From: Nematostella vectensis
Lineage: Eukaryota > Cnidaria > Anthozoa > Actiniaria > Edwardsiidae
Assembly (NCBI RefSeq): GCF_932526225.1
Contig: NC_064048.1
Location: forward strand, 13,277,665 to 13,341,664
DNA length: 64,000 nt
Reading direction: 5' to 3'
A program made the translations under genes and the position numbers. The notes under the pieces are model-generated. The model did no database searches and had not been told where the DNA came from. It was given only the letters and a program-made list of their open reading frames with translations. Position 1 is the first letter of the stretch. Each line of letters starts with the position of its first letter. Below, one piece after another: positions 9,241 through 22,940 of this stretch.

Positions 9241-12200
9241 AATGAAAATTACTTTTAATACTATTGGTATCGTAAACTATCCCAAGCAAAGTCACCATCG
9301 GACTGGAGGTTACATTCGGGAAAAGCTTCAGGGTTACATTCGGGAATTTGTTTTACGAGTGTAACCTCCAAAAGGTTACAATCGATAATTTTTTTTCCGA
9401 ATGTAAATTCAAAAAAGTAACATTAGGAAAAATAAAACAGTATACTCGGAAAAAAAGGTATATCAATCTATCGAGCGCTATGCTCTATGTTACAATCTAC
9501 TTAATCATGTTATCCAAGGAATCTAGTTAGTTCTTGTGTGCATAAAATATGTACCGGATCCTGAACAAAGCATGAGCACATCAAAGATGCTGAGAGTACA
9601 TAAAAATGTCCCTATACCTTCTTTTTATGTCATGACACACCAAGAACAGTATTATTAAGTATCGATATTTTTTTAAAAAAAAATAAAGAAAAAAAAATAG
9701 GCTATCAGCGGGAATCGAAACCGGGTCGCTGCGTTAGTAGTCAAGTGCCCGCAACGAAAGACTAACGTGGCATTGCTGAAGGGAATTGTAATGAAAATTA
9801 CTTTTAATACTATTGGTATCGTAAACTATCCCAAGCAAAGTCACCATCGGACTGGAGGTTACATTCGGGAAAAGCTTCATGGTTACATTCGGGAATTTGA
9901 TTTACGAGTGTAACCTCCAAAAGGTTACAATCGATATTTTTTTTTCCGAATGTAAATTCCAAAAAGTAACATTAGGAAAAATAAAACAGTATACTCGGAA
10001 AAAAAGGTATATCAATCTATCGAGCGCTATGCCCTATGTTAGAATCTACTTAATCAAGTTATCCAAGGAATCTAGTTAGTTCTTGTGTGCATAAAATATG
10101 TACAGGATCCTGAACAAAGCATGAGCACATCAAAGATGCTGAGAGTACATAAAAATGTCCCTATACCTTCTTTTTATGTCATGACACACCAAGAACAGTA
10201 TAATTAAGTATCGATATTTAAAAAAAAAAAAAAAGAAAAAAAAAATAGGCTATCAGCGGGAATAGAACCCGGGTCGCTGCGTTAGCAGTCAAGTGCCCGC
10301 AACGAAAGACTAACGTGGCATTGCTGAAGGGAATTGTAATAAAAATTACTTTTAATGCTATTGGTATCGTAAACTATCCCAAGCAAAGTCACCATCGGAC
10401 TTGAGGTTACATTCGGGAAAAGCTTCAGGGTTACATTCGGGAATTAGATTTACGAGTGTAACCTCCAAAAGGTTACAATCGATAATTTTTTTTCCGAATG
10501 TAAATTCAAAAAAGTAACATTAGGAAAAATAAAACAGTATACTCGGAAAAAAAGGTATATCAATCTATCGAGCGCTATGCTCTATGTTACAATCTACTTA
10601 ATCATGTTATCCAAGGAATCTAGTTAGTTCTTGTGTGCATAAAATATGTACAGGATCCTGAACAAAGCATGAGCACATCAAAGATGCTGAGAGTACATAA
10701 AAATGTCCCTATACCTTCTTTTTATGTCATGACACACCAAGAACAGTATTATTAAGTATCGATATTTTTAAAAAAAAATAAAGAAAAAAAAAAATAGGCT
10801 ATCAGCGGGAATCGAACCCGGGTCCCTGCGTTAGTAGTCAAGTGCCCGCAACGAAAGACTAACGTGGCATTGCTGAAGGTAAATTGTAATGAAAATTACT
10901 TTTAATACTATTGGTATCGTAAACTATCCCAAGCAAAGTCACCATCGGACAGGAGGTTACATTCGGGAAAAACTTCAGGGTTACATTCGGGAATTTGTTT
11001 TACGAGTGTAACCTCCAAAAGGTTACAATCGATAATTTTTTTTTTCAAATGTAAATTCCAAAAAGTAACATTAGGAAAAATAAAACAGTATACTCGGAAA
11101 AAAGGTATATCAATCTATCGAGCGCTATGCTCTATGTTAGAATCTACTTAATCAAGTTATCCAAGGAATCTAGTTAGTTCTTGTGTGCATAAAATATGTA
11201 CAGGATCCTGAACAAAGCATGAGCACATCAAAGATGCTGAGAGTACATAAAAATGTCCCTATACCTTCTTTTTATGTCATGACACACCAAGAACAGTATA
11301 ATTAAGTATCGATATTTAAAAAAAAATAAAGAAAAAAAAATAGGCTATCAGCGGGAATAGAACCCGGGTCGCTGCGTTAGTAGTCAAGTGCCCGCAACGA
11401 AAGACTAACGTGGCATTGCTGAAGGGAAATGTAATGAAAATTACTTTTAATACTATTGGTATCGTAAACTATCCCAAGCAAAGTCACCATCGGACTGGAG
11501 GTTACATTCGGGAAAAGCTTCAGGGTTACATTCGGGAATTTGTTTTACGAGTGTAACCTCCAAAAGGTTACAATCGATATTTTTTTTTGTAAATTCCAAA
11601 AAGTAACATTAGGAAAAATAAAACAGTATACTCGGAAAAACAGGTATATCAATCTATCGAGCGCTATGCTTTATGTTAGAATATACTTAATCAAGTTATC
11701 CAAGGAATCTAGTTAGTTCTTGTGTGCATAAAATATGTACAGGATCCTGAACAAAGCATGAGCACATCAAAGATGCTGAGAGTACATAAAAATGTCCCTA
11801 TACCTTCTTTTTATGTCATGACACACCAAGAACAGTATTATTAAGTATCGATATTTTTAGAAAAAAATAAAGAAAAAAAATAGGCTATCAGCGGGAATCG
11901 AACCCGGGTCGCTGCGTTAGTAGTCAAGTGCCCGCAACGAAAGACTAACGTGGCATTGCTGAAGGGAATTGTAATGAAAATTACTTTTAATACTATTGGT
12001 ATCGTAAACTATCCCAAGCAAAGTCACCATCGGACTGGAGGTTACATTCGGGAAAAGCTTCAGGGTTACATTCGGGAATTTGTTTTACGAGTGTAACCTC
12101 CAAAAGGTTACAATCGATATTTTTTTTTCCGAATGTAAATTCCAAAAAGTAACATTAGGAAAAATAAAACAGTATACTCGGAAAAAAAGGTATATCAATC

Positions 12201-12520
12201 TATCGAGCGCTATGCCCTATGTTAGAATCTACTTAATCAAGTTATCCAAGGAATCTAGTTAGTTCTTGTTTGCATAAAATATGTACAGGATCCTGAACAA
12301 AGCATGAGCACATCAAAGATGCTGAGAGTACATAAAAATGTCCCTATACCTTCTTTTTATGTCATGACACACCAAGAACAGTATAATTAAGTATCGATAT
12401 TTAAAAAAAAAAAAAAGAAAAAAAAAATAGGCTATCAGCGGGAATAGAACCCGGGTCGCTGCGTTAGCAGTCAAGTGCCCGCAACGAAAGACTAACGTGG
12501 CATTGCTGAAGGGAATTGTA
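9240..12520 (+). repeat. Six-unit higher-order repeat, copy 2 (~3.28 kb)
   Basis: Landmarks 9348, 9897, 10445, 10995, 11540 and 12080 repeat copy 1 in order and directly abut it. A few differences separate the copies: GATTTACG against GTTTTACG in the second unit, AAAACAACAG against AAATAAAACAG, and small A-run changes. Matching ends near 12.53 kb, where AATGCTATTGG replaces AATACTATTGG and the sequence instead resembles 4.9 kb (offset 7636). Confidence 0.85.
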
Positions 12521-14570
12521 ATGAAAATTACTTTTAATGCTATTGGTATCGTAAACTATCCCAAGCAAAGTCACCATCGGACTGGAGGTTACATTCGGGA
12601 AAAGCTTCAGGGTTACATTCGGGAATTTGATTTACGAGTGTAACCTCCAAAAGGTTACAATCGATAATTTTTTTTCCGAATGTAAATTCAAAAAAGTAAC
12701 ATTAGGAAAAATAAAACAGTATACTCGGAAAAAAAGGTATATCAATCTATCGAGCGCTATGCTCTATGTTAGAATCTACTTAATCAAGTTATCCAAGGAA
12801 TCTAGTTAGTTCTTGTGTGCATAAAATATGTACAGGATCCTGAACAAAGCATGAGCACATCAAAGATGCTGAGAGTACATAAAAATGTCCCTATACCTTC
12901 TTTTTATGTCATGACACACCAAGAACAGTATAATTAAGTATCGATATTTAAAAAAAAAAAAGAAAAAAAAAATAGGCTATCAGCGGGAATAGAACCCGGG
13001 TCGCTGCGTTAGTAGTCAAGTGCCCGCAACGAAAGACTAACGTGGCATTGCTGAAGGGAAATGTAATGAAAATTACTTTTAATACTATTGGTATCGTAAA
13101 CTATCCCAAGCAAAGTCACCATCGGACTGGAGGTTACATTCGGGAAAAGCTTCAGGGTTACATTCGGGAATTTGTTTTACGAGTGTAACCTCCAAAAGGT
13201 TACAATCGATATTTTTTTTTGTAAATTCCAAAAAGTAACATTAGGAAACATAAAACAGTATACTCGGAAAAACAGGTATATCAATCTATCGAGCGCTATG
13301 CTCTATGTTAGAATATACTTAATCAAGTTATCCAAGGAATCTAGTTAGTTCTTGTGTGCATAAAATATGTACAGGATCCTGAACAAAGCATGAGCACATC
13401 AAAGATGCTGAGAGTACATAAAAATGTCCCTATACCTTCTTTTTATGTCATGACACACCAAGAACAGTATAATTAAGTATCGATATTTAAAAAAAAAATA
13501 AAGAAAAAAAATAGGATTTCAGCGGGAATCGAACCCGGGTCGCTGCGTTAGTAGTCAAGTGCCTGCAACGAAAGACTAACGTGGCATTGCTGAAGGAAAT
13601 TGTAATGAAAATTACTTTTAATACTATTGGTATCGTAAACTATCCCAAGCAAAGTCACCATCGGACTGGAGGTTACATTCGGGAAAAGCTTCAGGGTTAC
13701 ATTCGGGAATTTGTTTTACGAGTGTAACCTCAAAAAGGTTACAATCGATAATTTGTTTTCCGAATGTAAATTCCAAAAAGTAACATTAGGAAAAATAAAA
13801 CAGTATAATCGGAAAAAAAGGTATATCAATCTATCGAGCGCTATGCTCTATGTTAGAATCTACTTAATCAAGTTATCCAAGGAATCTAGTTAGTTCTTGT
13901 GTGCATAAAATATGTACAGGATCCTGAACAAAGCATGAGCACATCAAAGATGCTGAGAGTACATAAAAATGTCCCTATACCTTCTTTTTATGTCATATCA
14001 CACAAAGAACAGTATAATTAGGTATCGATATTTAAAAAAAAATAAAGAAAAAAAATAGGCTATCAGCGGGAATAGAACCCGGGTCGCTGCGTTAGTAGTC
14101 AAGTGCCAGCAACGAAAGACCAACGTGGCATTGCTGAAGGGAATTGTAATGAAAATTACTTTTAATACTATTGGTATCGTAAACTATCCCAAGCAAAGTC
14201 ACCATCGGACTGGAGGTTACATTCGGGAAAAGATTCAGGGTTACATTCGGGATTTTGTTTTACGAGTGTAACCTCCAAAAGGTTACAATCGATAATTTTT
14301 TTTTTGTAAATTCCAAAAAGTAACATTAGGAAAAATAAAACAGTATACTCGGAAAAATAGGTATATCAATCTATCGAGCGCTATGCTCTATGTTAGAATA
14401 TACTTTATCAAGTTATCCAAGGAATCTAGTTAGTTCTTGTGTGCATAAAATATGTACAGGATCCTGAACAAAGCATGAGCACATCAAAGATGCTGAGAGT
14501 ACATAAAAATGTCCCTATACCTTCTTTTTATGTCATGACACACCAAGAACAGTATAATTAAGTATCGATA
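12520..14570 (+). repeat. Units linking two higher-order blocks
   Basis: Units at 12627 and 13172 resemble those at 4991 and 5536 (offset 7636). The unit at 13711 resembles the one at 1963 (CTCAAAAAGG loop, TTTGTTTTCCG class), and the unit at 14255 has the distinctive GGGATTTTG landmark. The stretch is therefore a patchwork of classes found at the left edge. Confidence 0.7.
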
Positions 14571-17500
14571 TTTAAAAAAAAATAAAGAAAGAAAAAAGGC
14601 TATCAGCGGGAATCGAACCCGGGTCGCTGCGTTAGTAGTCAAGTGCCCGCAACGAAAGACTAACGTGGCATTGCTGAAGGGAATTGTAATGAAAATTACT
14701 TTTAATACTATTGGTATCGTAAACTATCCCAAGCAAAGTCACCATCGGACTGGAGGTTACATTCGGGAAAAGCTTCAGGGTTACATTCGGGAATTTGTTT
14801 TACGAGTGTAACCTCCAAAAGGTTACAATCGATATTTTTTTTTCCGAATGTAAATTCCAAAAAGTAACATTATAAAAAATAAAACAGTATACTCGGAAAA
14901 AAAGGTATATCAATCTATCGAGCGCTATGCCCTATGTTAGAATCTACTTAATCAAGTTATCCAAGGAATCTAGTTAGTTCTTGTGTGCATAAAATATGTA
15001 CAGGATCCTGAACAAAGCATGAGCACATCAAAGATGCTGAGAGTACATAAAAATGTCCCTATACCTTCTTTTTATGTCATGACACACCAAGAACAGTATA
15101 ATTAAGTATCGATATTTAAAAAAAAAAAAAAAAAAAAAATAGGCTATCAGCGGGAAGAGAACCCGGGTCGCTGCGTTAGCAGTCAAGTGCCCGCAACGAA
15201 AGACTAACGTGGCATTGCTGAAGGGAATTGTAATGAAAATTACTTTTAATGCTATTGGTATCGTAAACTATCCCAAGCAAAGTCACCATCGGACTGGAGG
15301 TTACATTCGGGAAAAGCTTCAGGGTTACATTCGGGAATTTGATTTACGAGTGTAACCTCCAAAAGGTTACAATCGATAATTTTTTTTCCGAATGTAAATT
15401 CAAAAAGTAACATTAGGAAAAATAAAACAGTATACTCGGAAAAAAAGGTATATCAATCTATCGAGCGCTATGCTCTATGTTAGAATATACTTAATCAAGT
15501 TATCCAAGGAATCTAGTTAGTTCTTGTGTGCATAAAATATGTACAGGATCCTGAACAAAGCATGAGCACATCAAAGATGCTTAGAGTACATAAAAATGTC
15601 CCTATACCTTCTTTTTATGTCATGACACACCAAGAACAGTATAATTAAGTATCGATATTTAAAAAAAAAATAAAGAAAAAAAATAGGCTATCAGCGGGAA
15701 TAGAACCCGGGTCGCTGCGTTAGTAGTCAAGTGCCCGCAACGAAAGACTAACGTGGCATTGCTGAAGGGAAATGTAATGAAATTTACTTTTAATACTATT
15801 GGTATCGTAAACTATCCCAAGCAAAGTCACCATCGGACTGGAGGTTACATTCGGGAAAAGCTTCAGGGTTACATTCGGGAATTTGTTTTACGAGTGTAAC
15901 CTCCAAAAGGTTACAATCGATATTTTTTTTTGTAAATTCCAAAAAGTAACATTAGGAAAAATAAAACAGTATACTCGGAAAAACAGGTATATCAATCTAT
16001 CGAGCGCTATGCTCTATGTTAGAATATACTTTATCAAGTTATCCAAGGAATCTAGTTAGTTCTTGTGTGCATAAAATATGTACAGGATCCTGAACAAAGC
16101 ATGAGCACATCAAAGATGCTGAGAGTACATAAAAATGTCCCTATACCTTCTTTTTATGTCATGACACACCAAGAACAGTATAATTAAGTATCGATATTTA
16201 AAAAAAAATAAAGAAAAAAAATAGGCTATCAGAGGGAATCGAACCCGGGTCGCTGCGTTAGTAGTCAAGTGCCTGCTACGAAAGACTAACGTGGCATTGC
16301 TGAAGGAAATTGTAATGAAAATTACTTTTAATACTATTGGTATCGTAAACTATCCCAAGCAAAGTCACCATCGGACTGGAGGTTACATTCGGGAAAAGCT
16401 TCAGGGTTACATTCGGGAATTTGTTTTACGAGTGTAACCTCAAAAAGGTTACAATCGATAATTTGTTTTCCGAATGTAAATTCCAAAAAGTAACATTAGG
16501 AAAAATAAAACAGTATACTCGGAAAAAAAGGTATATCAATCTATCGAGCGCTATGCTCTATGTTACAATCTACTTAATCAAGTTATCCAAGGAATCTAGT
16601 TAGTTCTTGTGTGCATAAAATATGTACAGGATCCTGAACAAAGCATTAGCACATCAAAGATGCTGAGAGTACATAAAAATGTCCCTATACCTTCTTTTTA
16701 TGTCATATCACACAAAGAACAGTATAATTAGGTATCGATATTTAAAAAAAAATAAAGAAAAAAAATAGGCTATCAGCGGGAATAGAACCCGGGTCGCTGC
16801 GTTAGTAGTCAAGTGCCAGCAACGAAAGACCAACGTGGCATTGCTGAAGGGAATTGTAATGAAAATTACTTTTAATACTATTAGTATCGTAAACTATCCC
16901 AAGCAAAGTCACCATCGGACTGGAGGTTACATTCGGGAAAAGATTCAGGGTTACATTCGGGAATTTGTTTTACGAGTGTAACCTCCAAAAGGTTACAATC
17001 GATAATTTTTTTTTGTAAATTCCAAAAAGTATTATTAGGAAAAATAAAACAGTATACTCGGAAAAATAGGTATATCAATCTATCGAGCGCTATGCTCTAT
17101 GCTAGAATCTACTTAATCAAGTTATCCAAGGAATCTAGTTAGTTCTTGTGTGCATAAAATATGTACAGGATCCTGAACAAAGCATGAGCACATCAAAGAT
17201 GCTGAGAGTACATAAAAATGTCCCTATACCTTCTTTTTATGTCATGACACACCAAGAACAGTATAATTAAGTATCGATATTTAAAAAAAATAAAGAAAAA
17301 AAAATAAGCTATCAGCGGGAATCGAACACGGGTCGCTGCGTTAGTAGTCAAGTGCCCGCAACGAAAGACTAACGTGGCATTGCTGAAGGAAATTTTAATG
17401 AAAATTACTTTTAATACTATTGGTATCGTAAACTATCCCAAGCAAAGTCACCATCGGACTGGAGGTTACATTCGGGAAAAGCTTCAGGGTTACATTCGTG

Positions 17501-20500
17501 AATTTGTTTTACGAGTGTAACCTCCAAAAGGTTACAATCGATAATTTTTTTCCGAATGTAAATTCAAAAAAGTAACATTAGGAAAAATAAAACAGTATAC
17601 TCGGAAAAAAAGGTATATCAATCTATCGAGCGCTATGCTCTATGTTACAATCTACTTAATCATGTTATCCAAGGAATCTAGTTAGTTCTTGTGTGCATAG
17701 AATATGTACAGGATCCTGAACAAAGCATGAGCACATCAAAGATGCTGAGAGTACATAAAAATGTCCCTATACCTTCTTTTTATGTCATGACACACCAAGA
17801 ACAGTATTATTAAGTATCAATATTTTTTTAAAAAAAAATAAAGAAAAAAAATAGGCTATCAGCAAGAATCGAACCCGGGTCGCTGCGTTAGTAGTCAAGT
17901 GCCCGCAACGAAAGACTAACGTGGCATTGCTGAAGGGAATTGTAATGAAAATTACTTTTAATACTATTGGTATCGTAAACTATCCCAAGCAAAGTCACCA
18001 TCGGACTGGAGGTTACATTCGGGAAAAGCTTCAGGGTTACATTCGGGAATTTGTTTTACGAGTGTAACCTCCAAAAGGTTACAATCGATATTTTTTTTTC
18101 CGAATGTAAATTCCAAAAAGTAACATTAGGAAAAATAAAACAGTATACTCGGAAAAAAAGGTATATCAATCTATCGAGCGCTATGCCCTATGTTAGAATC
18201 TACTTAATCAAGTTATCCAAGGAATCTAGTTAGTTCTTGTGTGCATAAAATATGTACAGGATCCTGAACAAAGCATGAGCACATCAAAGATGCTGAGAGT
18301 ACATAAAAATGTCCCTATACCTTCTTTTTATGTCATGGCACACCAAGAACAGTATAATTAAGTATCGATATTTAAAAAAAAATAAAGAAAAAAAAATAGG
18401 CTATCAGCGGGAATAGAACCCGGGTCGCTGCGTTAGTAATCAAGTGCCCGCAACGAAAGACTAACGTGGCATTGCTGAAGGGAAATGTAATGAAAATTAC
18501 TTTTAATACTATTGGTATTGTAAACTATCCCAAGCAAAGTCACCATCGGACTGGAGGTTACATTCGGGAAAAGCTTCAGGGTTACATTCGGGAATATGTT
18601 TTACGAGTGTAACCTCCAAAAGGTTACAATCGATAATTTTTTTTTGTAAATTCCTAAAAGTAACATTAGGAAAAATAAAACAGTATACTCGGAAAAACAG
18701 GTATATCAATCTATCGAGCGCTATGCTCTATGTTAGAATATACTTAATCACGTTATCCAAGGAATCTAGTTAGTTCTTGTGTGCATAAAATATGTACAGG
18801 ATCCTGAACAAAGCATGAGCACATCAAAGATGCTGAGAGTACATAAAAATGTCCCTATACCTTCTTTTTATGTCATGACTCACCAAGAACAGTATAATTA
18901 AGTATCGATATTTAAAAAAAAAAAAAGCAAAAAAATAGGCTATCAGCGGGAATCGAACCCGGGTCGCTGCGTTAGTAGTCAACTGCCCGCAACTAAAGAC
19001 TAACGTGGCATTGCTGAAGGGAATTGTAATGAAAATTACTTTTAATACTATTGGTATCGTAAACTATCCCAAGCAAAGTCACCATCGGACTGGAGGTTAC
19101 ATTCGGGAAAAGCTTCAGGGTTACATTCGGGAATTTGTTTTATGAGTGTAACCTCCAAAAGGTTACAATCGGTAATTTTTTTTCAGAATGTAAATTCCAA
19201 AAAGTAACATTAGGAAAAATAAAACAGTATACTCGGAAAAAAGGTATATCAATCTATCGAGCGCTATGCTCTATGTTAGAATCTACTTAATCAAGTTATC
19301 CAAGGAATCTAGTTAGTTCTTGTGTGCATAAAATATGTACAGGATCCTGAACAAAGCATGAGCACATCAAAGATGCTGAGAGTACATAAAAATGTCCCTA
19401 TACCTTCTTTTTATGTCATGACACACCAAGAACAGTATAATTAAGTATCGATATTTAAAAAAAAAAAAAAGAAAAAAAAAGGCTATCAGCGGGAATAGAA
19501 CCCGGGTCGCTGCGTTAGTAGTTAAGTGCCCGCAACGAAAGACTAACGTGGCATTGCTGAAGGGAATTGCAATGAAAATTACTTTTAATGCTATTGGTAT
19601 CGTAAACTATCCCAAGCAAAGTCACCATCGGACTGGAGGTTACATTCGGGAAAAGCTTCAGGGTTACATTCGGGAATTTGATTTACGAGTGTAACCTCAA
19701 AAAGTTTAAAAACAATACTTTTTTTTTCCGAATGCAAATTCCAAAAAGTAACATTAGGAAAAATAAAACAGTATACTCGGAAAAAAAGGTATATCAATCT
19801 ATCGAGCGCTATGCTCTATGTTATAATCTACTTAATCAAGTTATCCAAGGAATCTAGTTAGTTCTTGTGTGCATAAAATATGTACAGGATCCTGAACAAA
19901 GCATGAGCACATCAAAGATGCTGAGAGTACATAAAAATGTCCCTATACCTTCTTTTTATGTCATGACACACCAAGAACAGTATAATTAAGTATCGATATT
20001 TAAAAAAAAATAAAGAAAAAAAAATAGGCTATCAGCGGGAATCGAACCCGGGTCGCTGCGTTAGTAGTCAAGTGCCTGCAACGAAAGACTAACGTGGCAT
20101 TGCTGAAGGGAATTGTAATGAAAATTACTTTTAATACTATTGGTATCGTAAACTATTCCAAGCAAAGTCACCATCGGACTGGAGGTTACATTCGGGAAAA
20201 GCTTCAGGGTTACATTCGGGATTTGTTTTTCGAGTGTAACCTCAAAAAGGTTACAATCGATAATTTGTTTTCCAAATGTAAATTCCAAAAAGTAACATTA
20301 GGAAAAATAAAACAGTATACTCGGAAAAAAAGGTATATCAATCTATCGAGCGCTATGCTCTATGTTAGAATCTACTTAATCAAGTTATCCAAGGAATCTA
20401 GTTAGTTCTTGTGTGCATAAAATATGTACAGGATCCTGAACAAAGCATGAGCACATCAAAGATGCTGAGAGTACATAAAAATGTCCCTATACCTTCTTTT

Positions 20501-22940
20501 TATGTCATGACACACCAAGAACAGTATTATTTAGTATAGATATTTAAAAAAAAAATAAAGAAAAAAAAATAGGCTATCAGCTGGAATCGAACCCGGGTCC
20601 CTGCGTTAGTAGTCAAGTGCCCGCAACTAAAGACTAACGTGGCATTGCTGAAGGGAATTGTAATGAAAATTACTTTTAATACTATTGGTATCGTAAACTA
20701 TCCCAAGCAAAGTCACCATCGGACTGGAGGTTACATTCGGGAAAAGCTTCAGGGTTACATTCGGGAATTTGTTTTACGAGTGTAACCTCCAAAAGGTTAC
20801 AATCGATATTTTTTTTTCCGAATGTAAATTCCAAAAAGTAACATTAGGAAAAATAAAACAGTATACTCGGAAAAAAGGTATATCAATCTATCGAGCGCTA
20901 TGCTCTAAGTTAGAATCTACTTAATCAAGTTATCCAAGGAATCTAGTTAGTTCTTGTGTGCATAAAATATGTACAGGATCCTGAACAAAACATGAGCACA
21001 TTAAAGATGCTGAGAGTACATAAAAATGTCCCTATACCTTCTTTTTATGTCATGACACACCAAGAACAGTATAATTAAGTATCGATATTTAAAAAAAAAA
21101 TAAAGAAAAAAAATAGGCTATCAGCGGGAATAGAGCCCGGGTCGCTGCGTTAGTAATCAAGTGCCCGCAACGAAAGACTAATGTGGCATTGCTGAAGGGA
21201 AATGTAATGAAAATTACTTTTAATACTATTGGTATCGTAAACTATCGCAAGCAAAGTCACCATCGGACTGGAGGTTACATTCGGGAAAAGCTTCAGGGTT
21301 ACATTCGGGAATTTGTTTTACGAGTGTAACCTCCAAAAGGTTACAATCGATAATTTTTTTTTGTAAATTCCTAAAAGTAACATTAGGAAAAATAAAACAG
21401 TATACTCGGAAAAGCAGGTATATCAATCTATCGAGCGCTATGCTCTATGTTAGAATATACTTAATCAAGTTATCCAAGGAATCTAGTTAGTTCTTGTGTG
21501 CATAAAATATGTACAGGATCCTGAACAAAGCATGAGCACATCAAAGATGCTGAGAGTACATAAAAATGTCCCTATACCTTCTTTTTATGTCATGACTCAC
21601 CAAGAACAGTATAATTAAGTATCGATATTTAAAAAAAAAAATAAAGCAAAAAAATAGGCTATCAGCGGGAATCGAACCCGGGTCGCTGCGTTAGTAGTCA
21701 AGTGCCCGCAACGAAAGACTAACGTGGCATTGCTGAAGGGAATTGTAATGAAAATTACTTTTAATACTATTGGTATCGTAAACTATCCCAACCAAAGTCA
21801 CCATCGGACTGGAGGTTACATTCGGGAAAAGCTTCAGGGTTACATTCGGGAATTTGTTTTACGAGTGTAACCTCCAAAAGGTTACAATCGATAATTTTTT
21901 TTCCGAATGTAAATTCCAAAAAGTAACATTAGGAAAAATAAAACAGTATACTCGGAAAAAAGGTATATCAATCTATCGAGCGCTATGCTGTATGTTAGAA
22001 TCTACTTAATCAAGTTATTCAATGAATCTAGTTAGTTCTTGTGTGCATAAAATATGTACAGGATCCTGAACAAAGCATGAGCACATCAAAGATGCTGAGA
22101 GTACATAAAAATGTCCCTATACCTTCTTTTTATGTCATGACACACCAAGAACAGTATAATTAAGTATCGATATTAAAAAAAAAAAAAAAAAAGAAAAAAA
22201 AATAGGCTATCAGCGGGAATAGAACCCGGGTCGCTGCGTTAGTAGTCATGTGCCCGCAACGAAAGACTAACGTGGCATTGCTGAAGGGAATTGTAATGAA
22301 AATTACTTTTAATACTATTGGTATCGTAAACTGTCCCAAGCAAAGTCACCATCGGACTGGAGGTTACATTCGGGAAAAGCTTCAGGGTTACATTCGGGAA
22401 TTTGTTTTACGAGTGTAACCTCCAAAAGGTTACAATCGATAATTTTTTTTTGTAAATTCCAAAAAGTAACATTAGGAAAAATAAAACAGTATACTCGGAA
22501 AAAAAGGTATATCAATCTATCGAGCGCTATGCTCTATGTTAGAATCTACTTAATCAAGCTATCCAAGGAATCTAGTTAGTTCTTGTGTGCATAAAATATG
22601 TACAGGATCCTGAACAAAGCATGAGCACATCAAAGATGCTGAGAGTACATAAAAATGTCCCTATACCTTCTTTTTATGTCATGACTCACCAAGAACAGTA
22701 TAATTAAGTATCGATATTTAAAAAAAAAAAAAGCAAAAAAATAGGCTATCAGCGGGAATCGAACCCGGGTCGCTGCGTTAGTAGTCAAGTGCCCGCAACT
22801 AAAGACTAACGTGGCATTGCTGAAGGGAATTGTAATGAAAATTACTTTTAATACTATTGGTATCGTAAACTATCCCAAGCAAAGTCACCATCGGACTGGA
22901 GGTTACATTCGGGAAAAGCTTCAGGGTTACATTCGGGAAT
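14570..22940 (+). repeat. ~8.4-kb higher-order block, copy 1
   Basis: Landmarks from 14795 to 22941 have counterparts at 25114 to 33260 with a constant offset of 10318-10319. Shared rare tags include AAAGAAAGAAAAAAGG in the A-tract, GAAGAGAACCC, TTAGAGTACAT, the TCAGAGGGAATCG form, CATAGAATATG, AGCAAGAATCG, GAATATGTTT and the odd CTCAAAAAGTTTAAAAAC. One single-base-level difference is the ATTATTAGG at 17031 against ACATTAGG in the other copy. Confidence 0.9.

Noticed and set aside
16881-17078. Recurrent ~66-codon minus-strand open frame (residues like PECNPEAFPECNLQ)
   Set aside because: It is the complement reading of the same 11-mer block; the repeated ECN motif is produced by the short DNA repeat. 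It overlaps the plus-strand frame on the other strand and is not kept in all units. A test of synonymous versus non-synonymous change across units would settle it.
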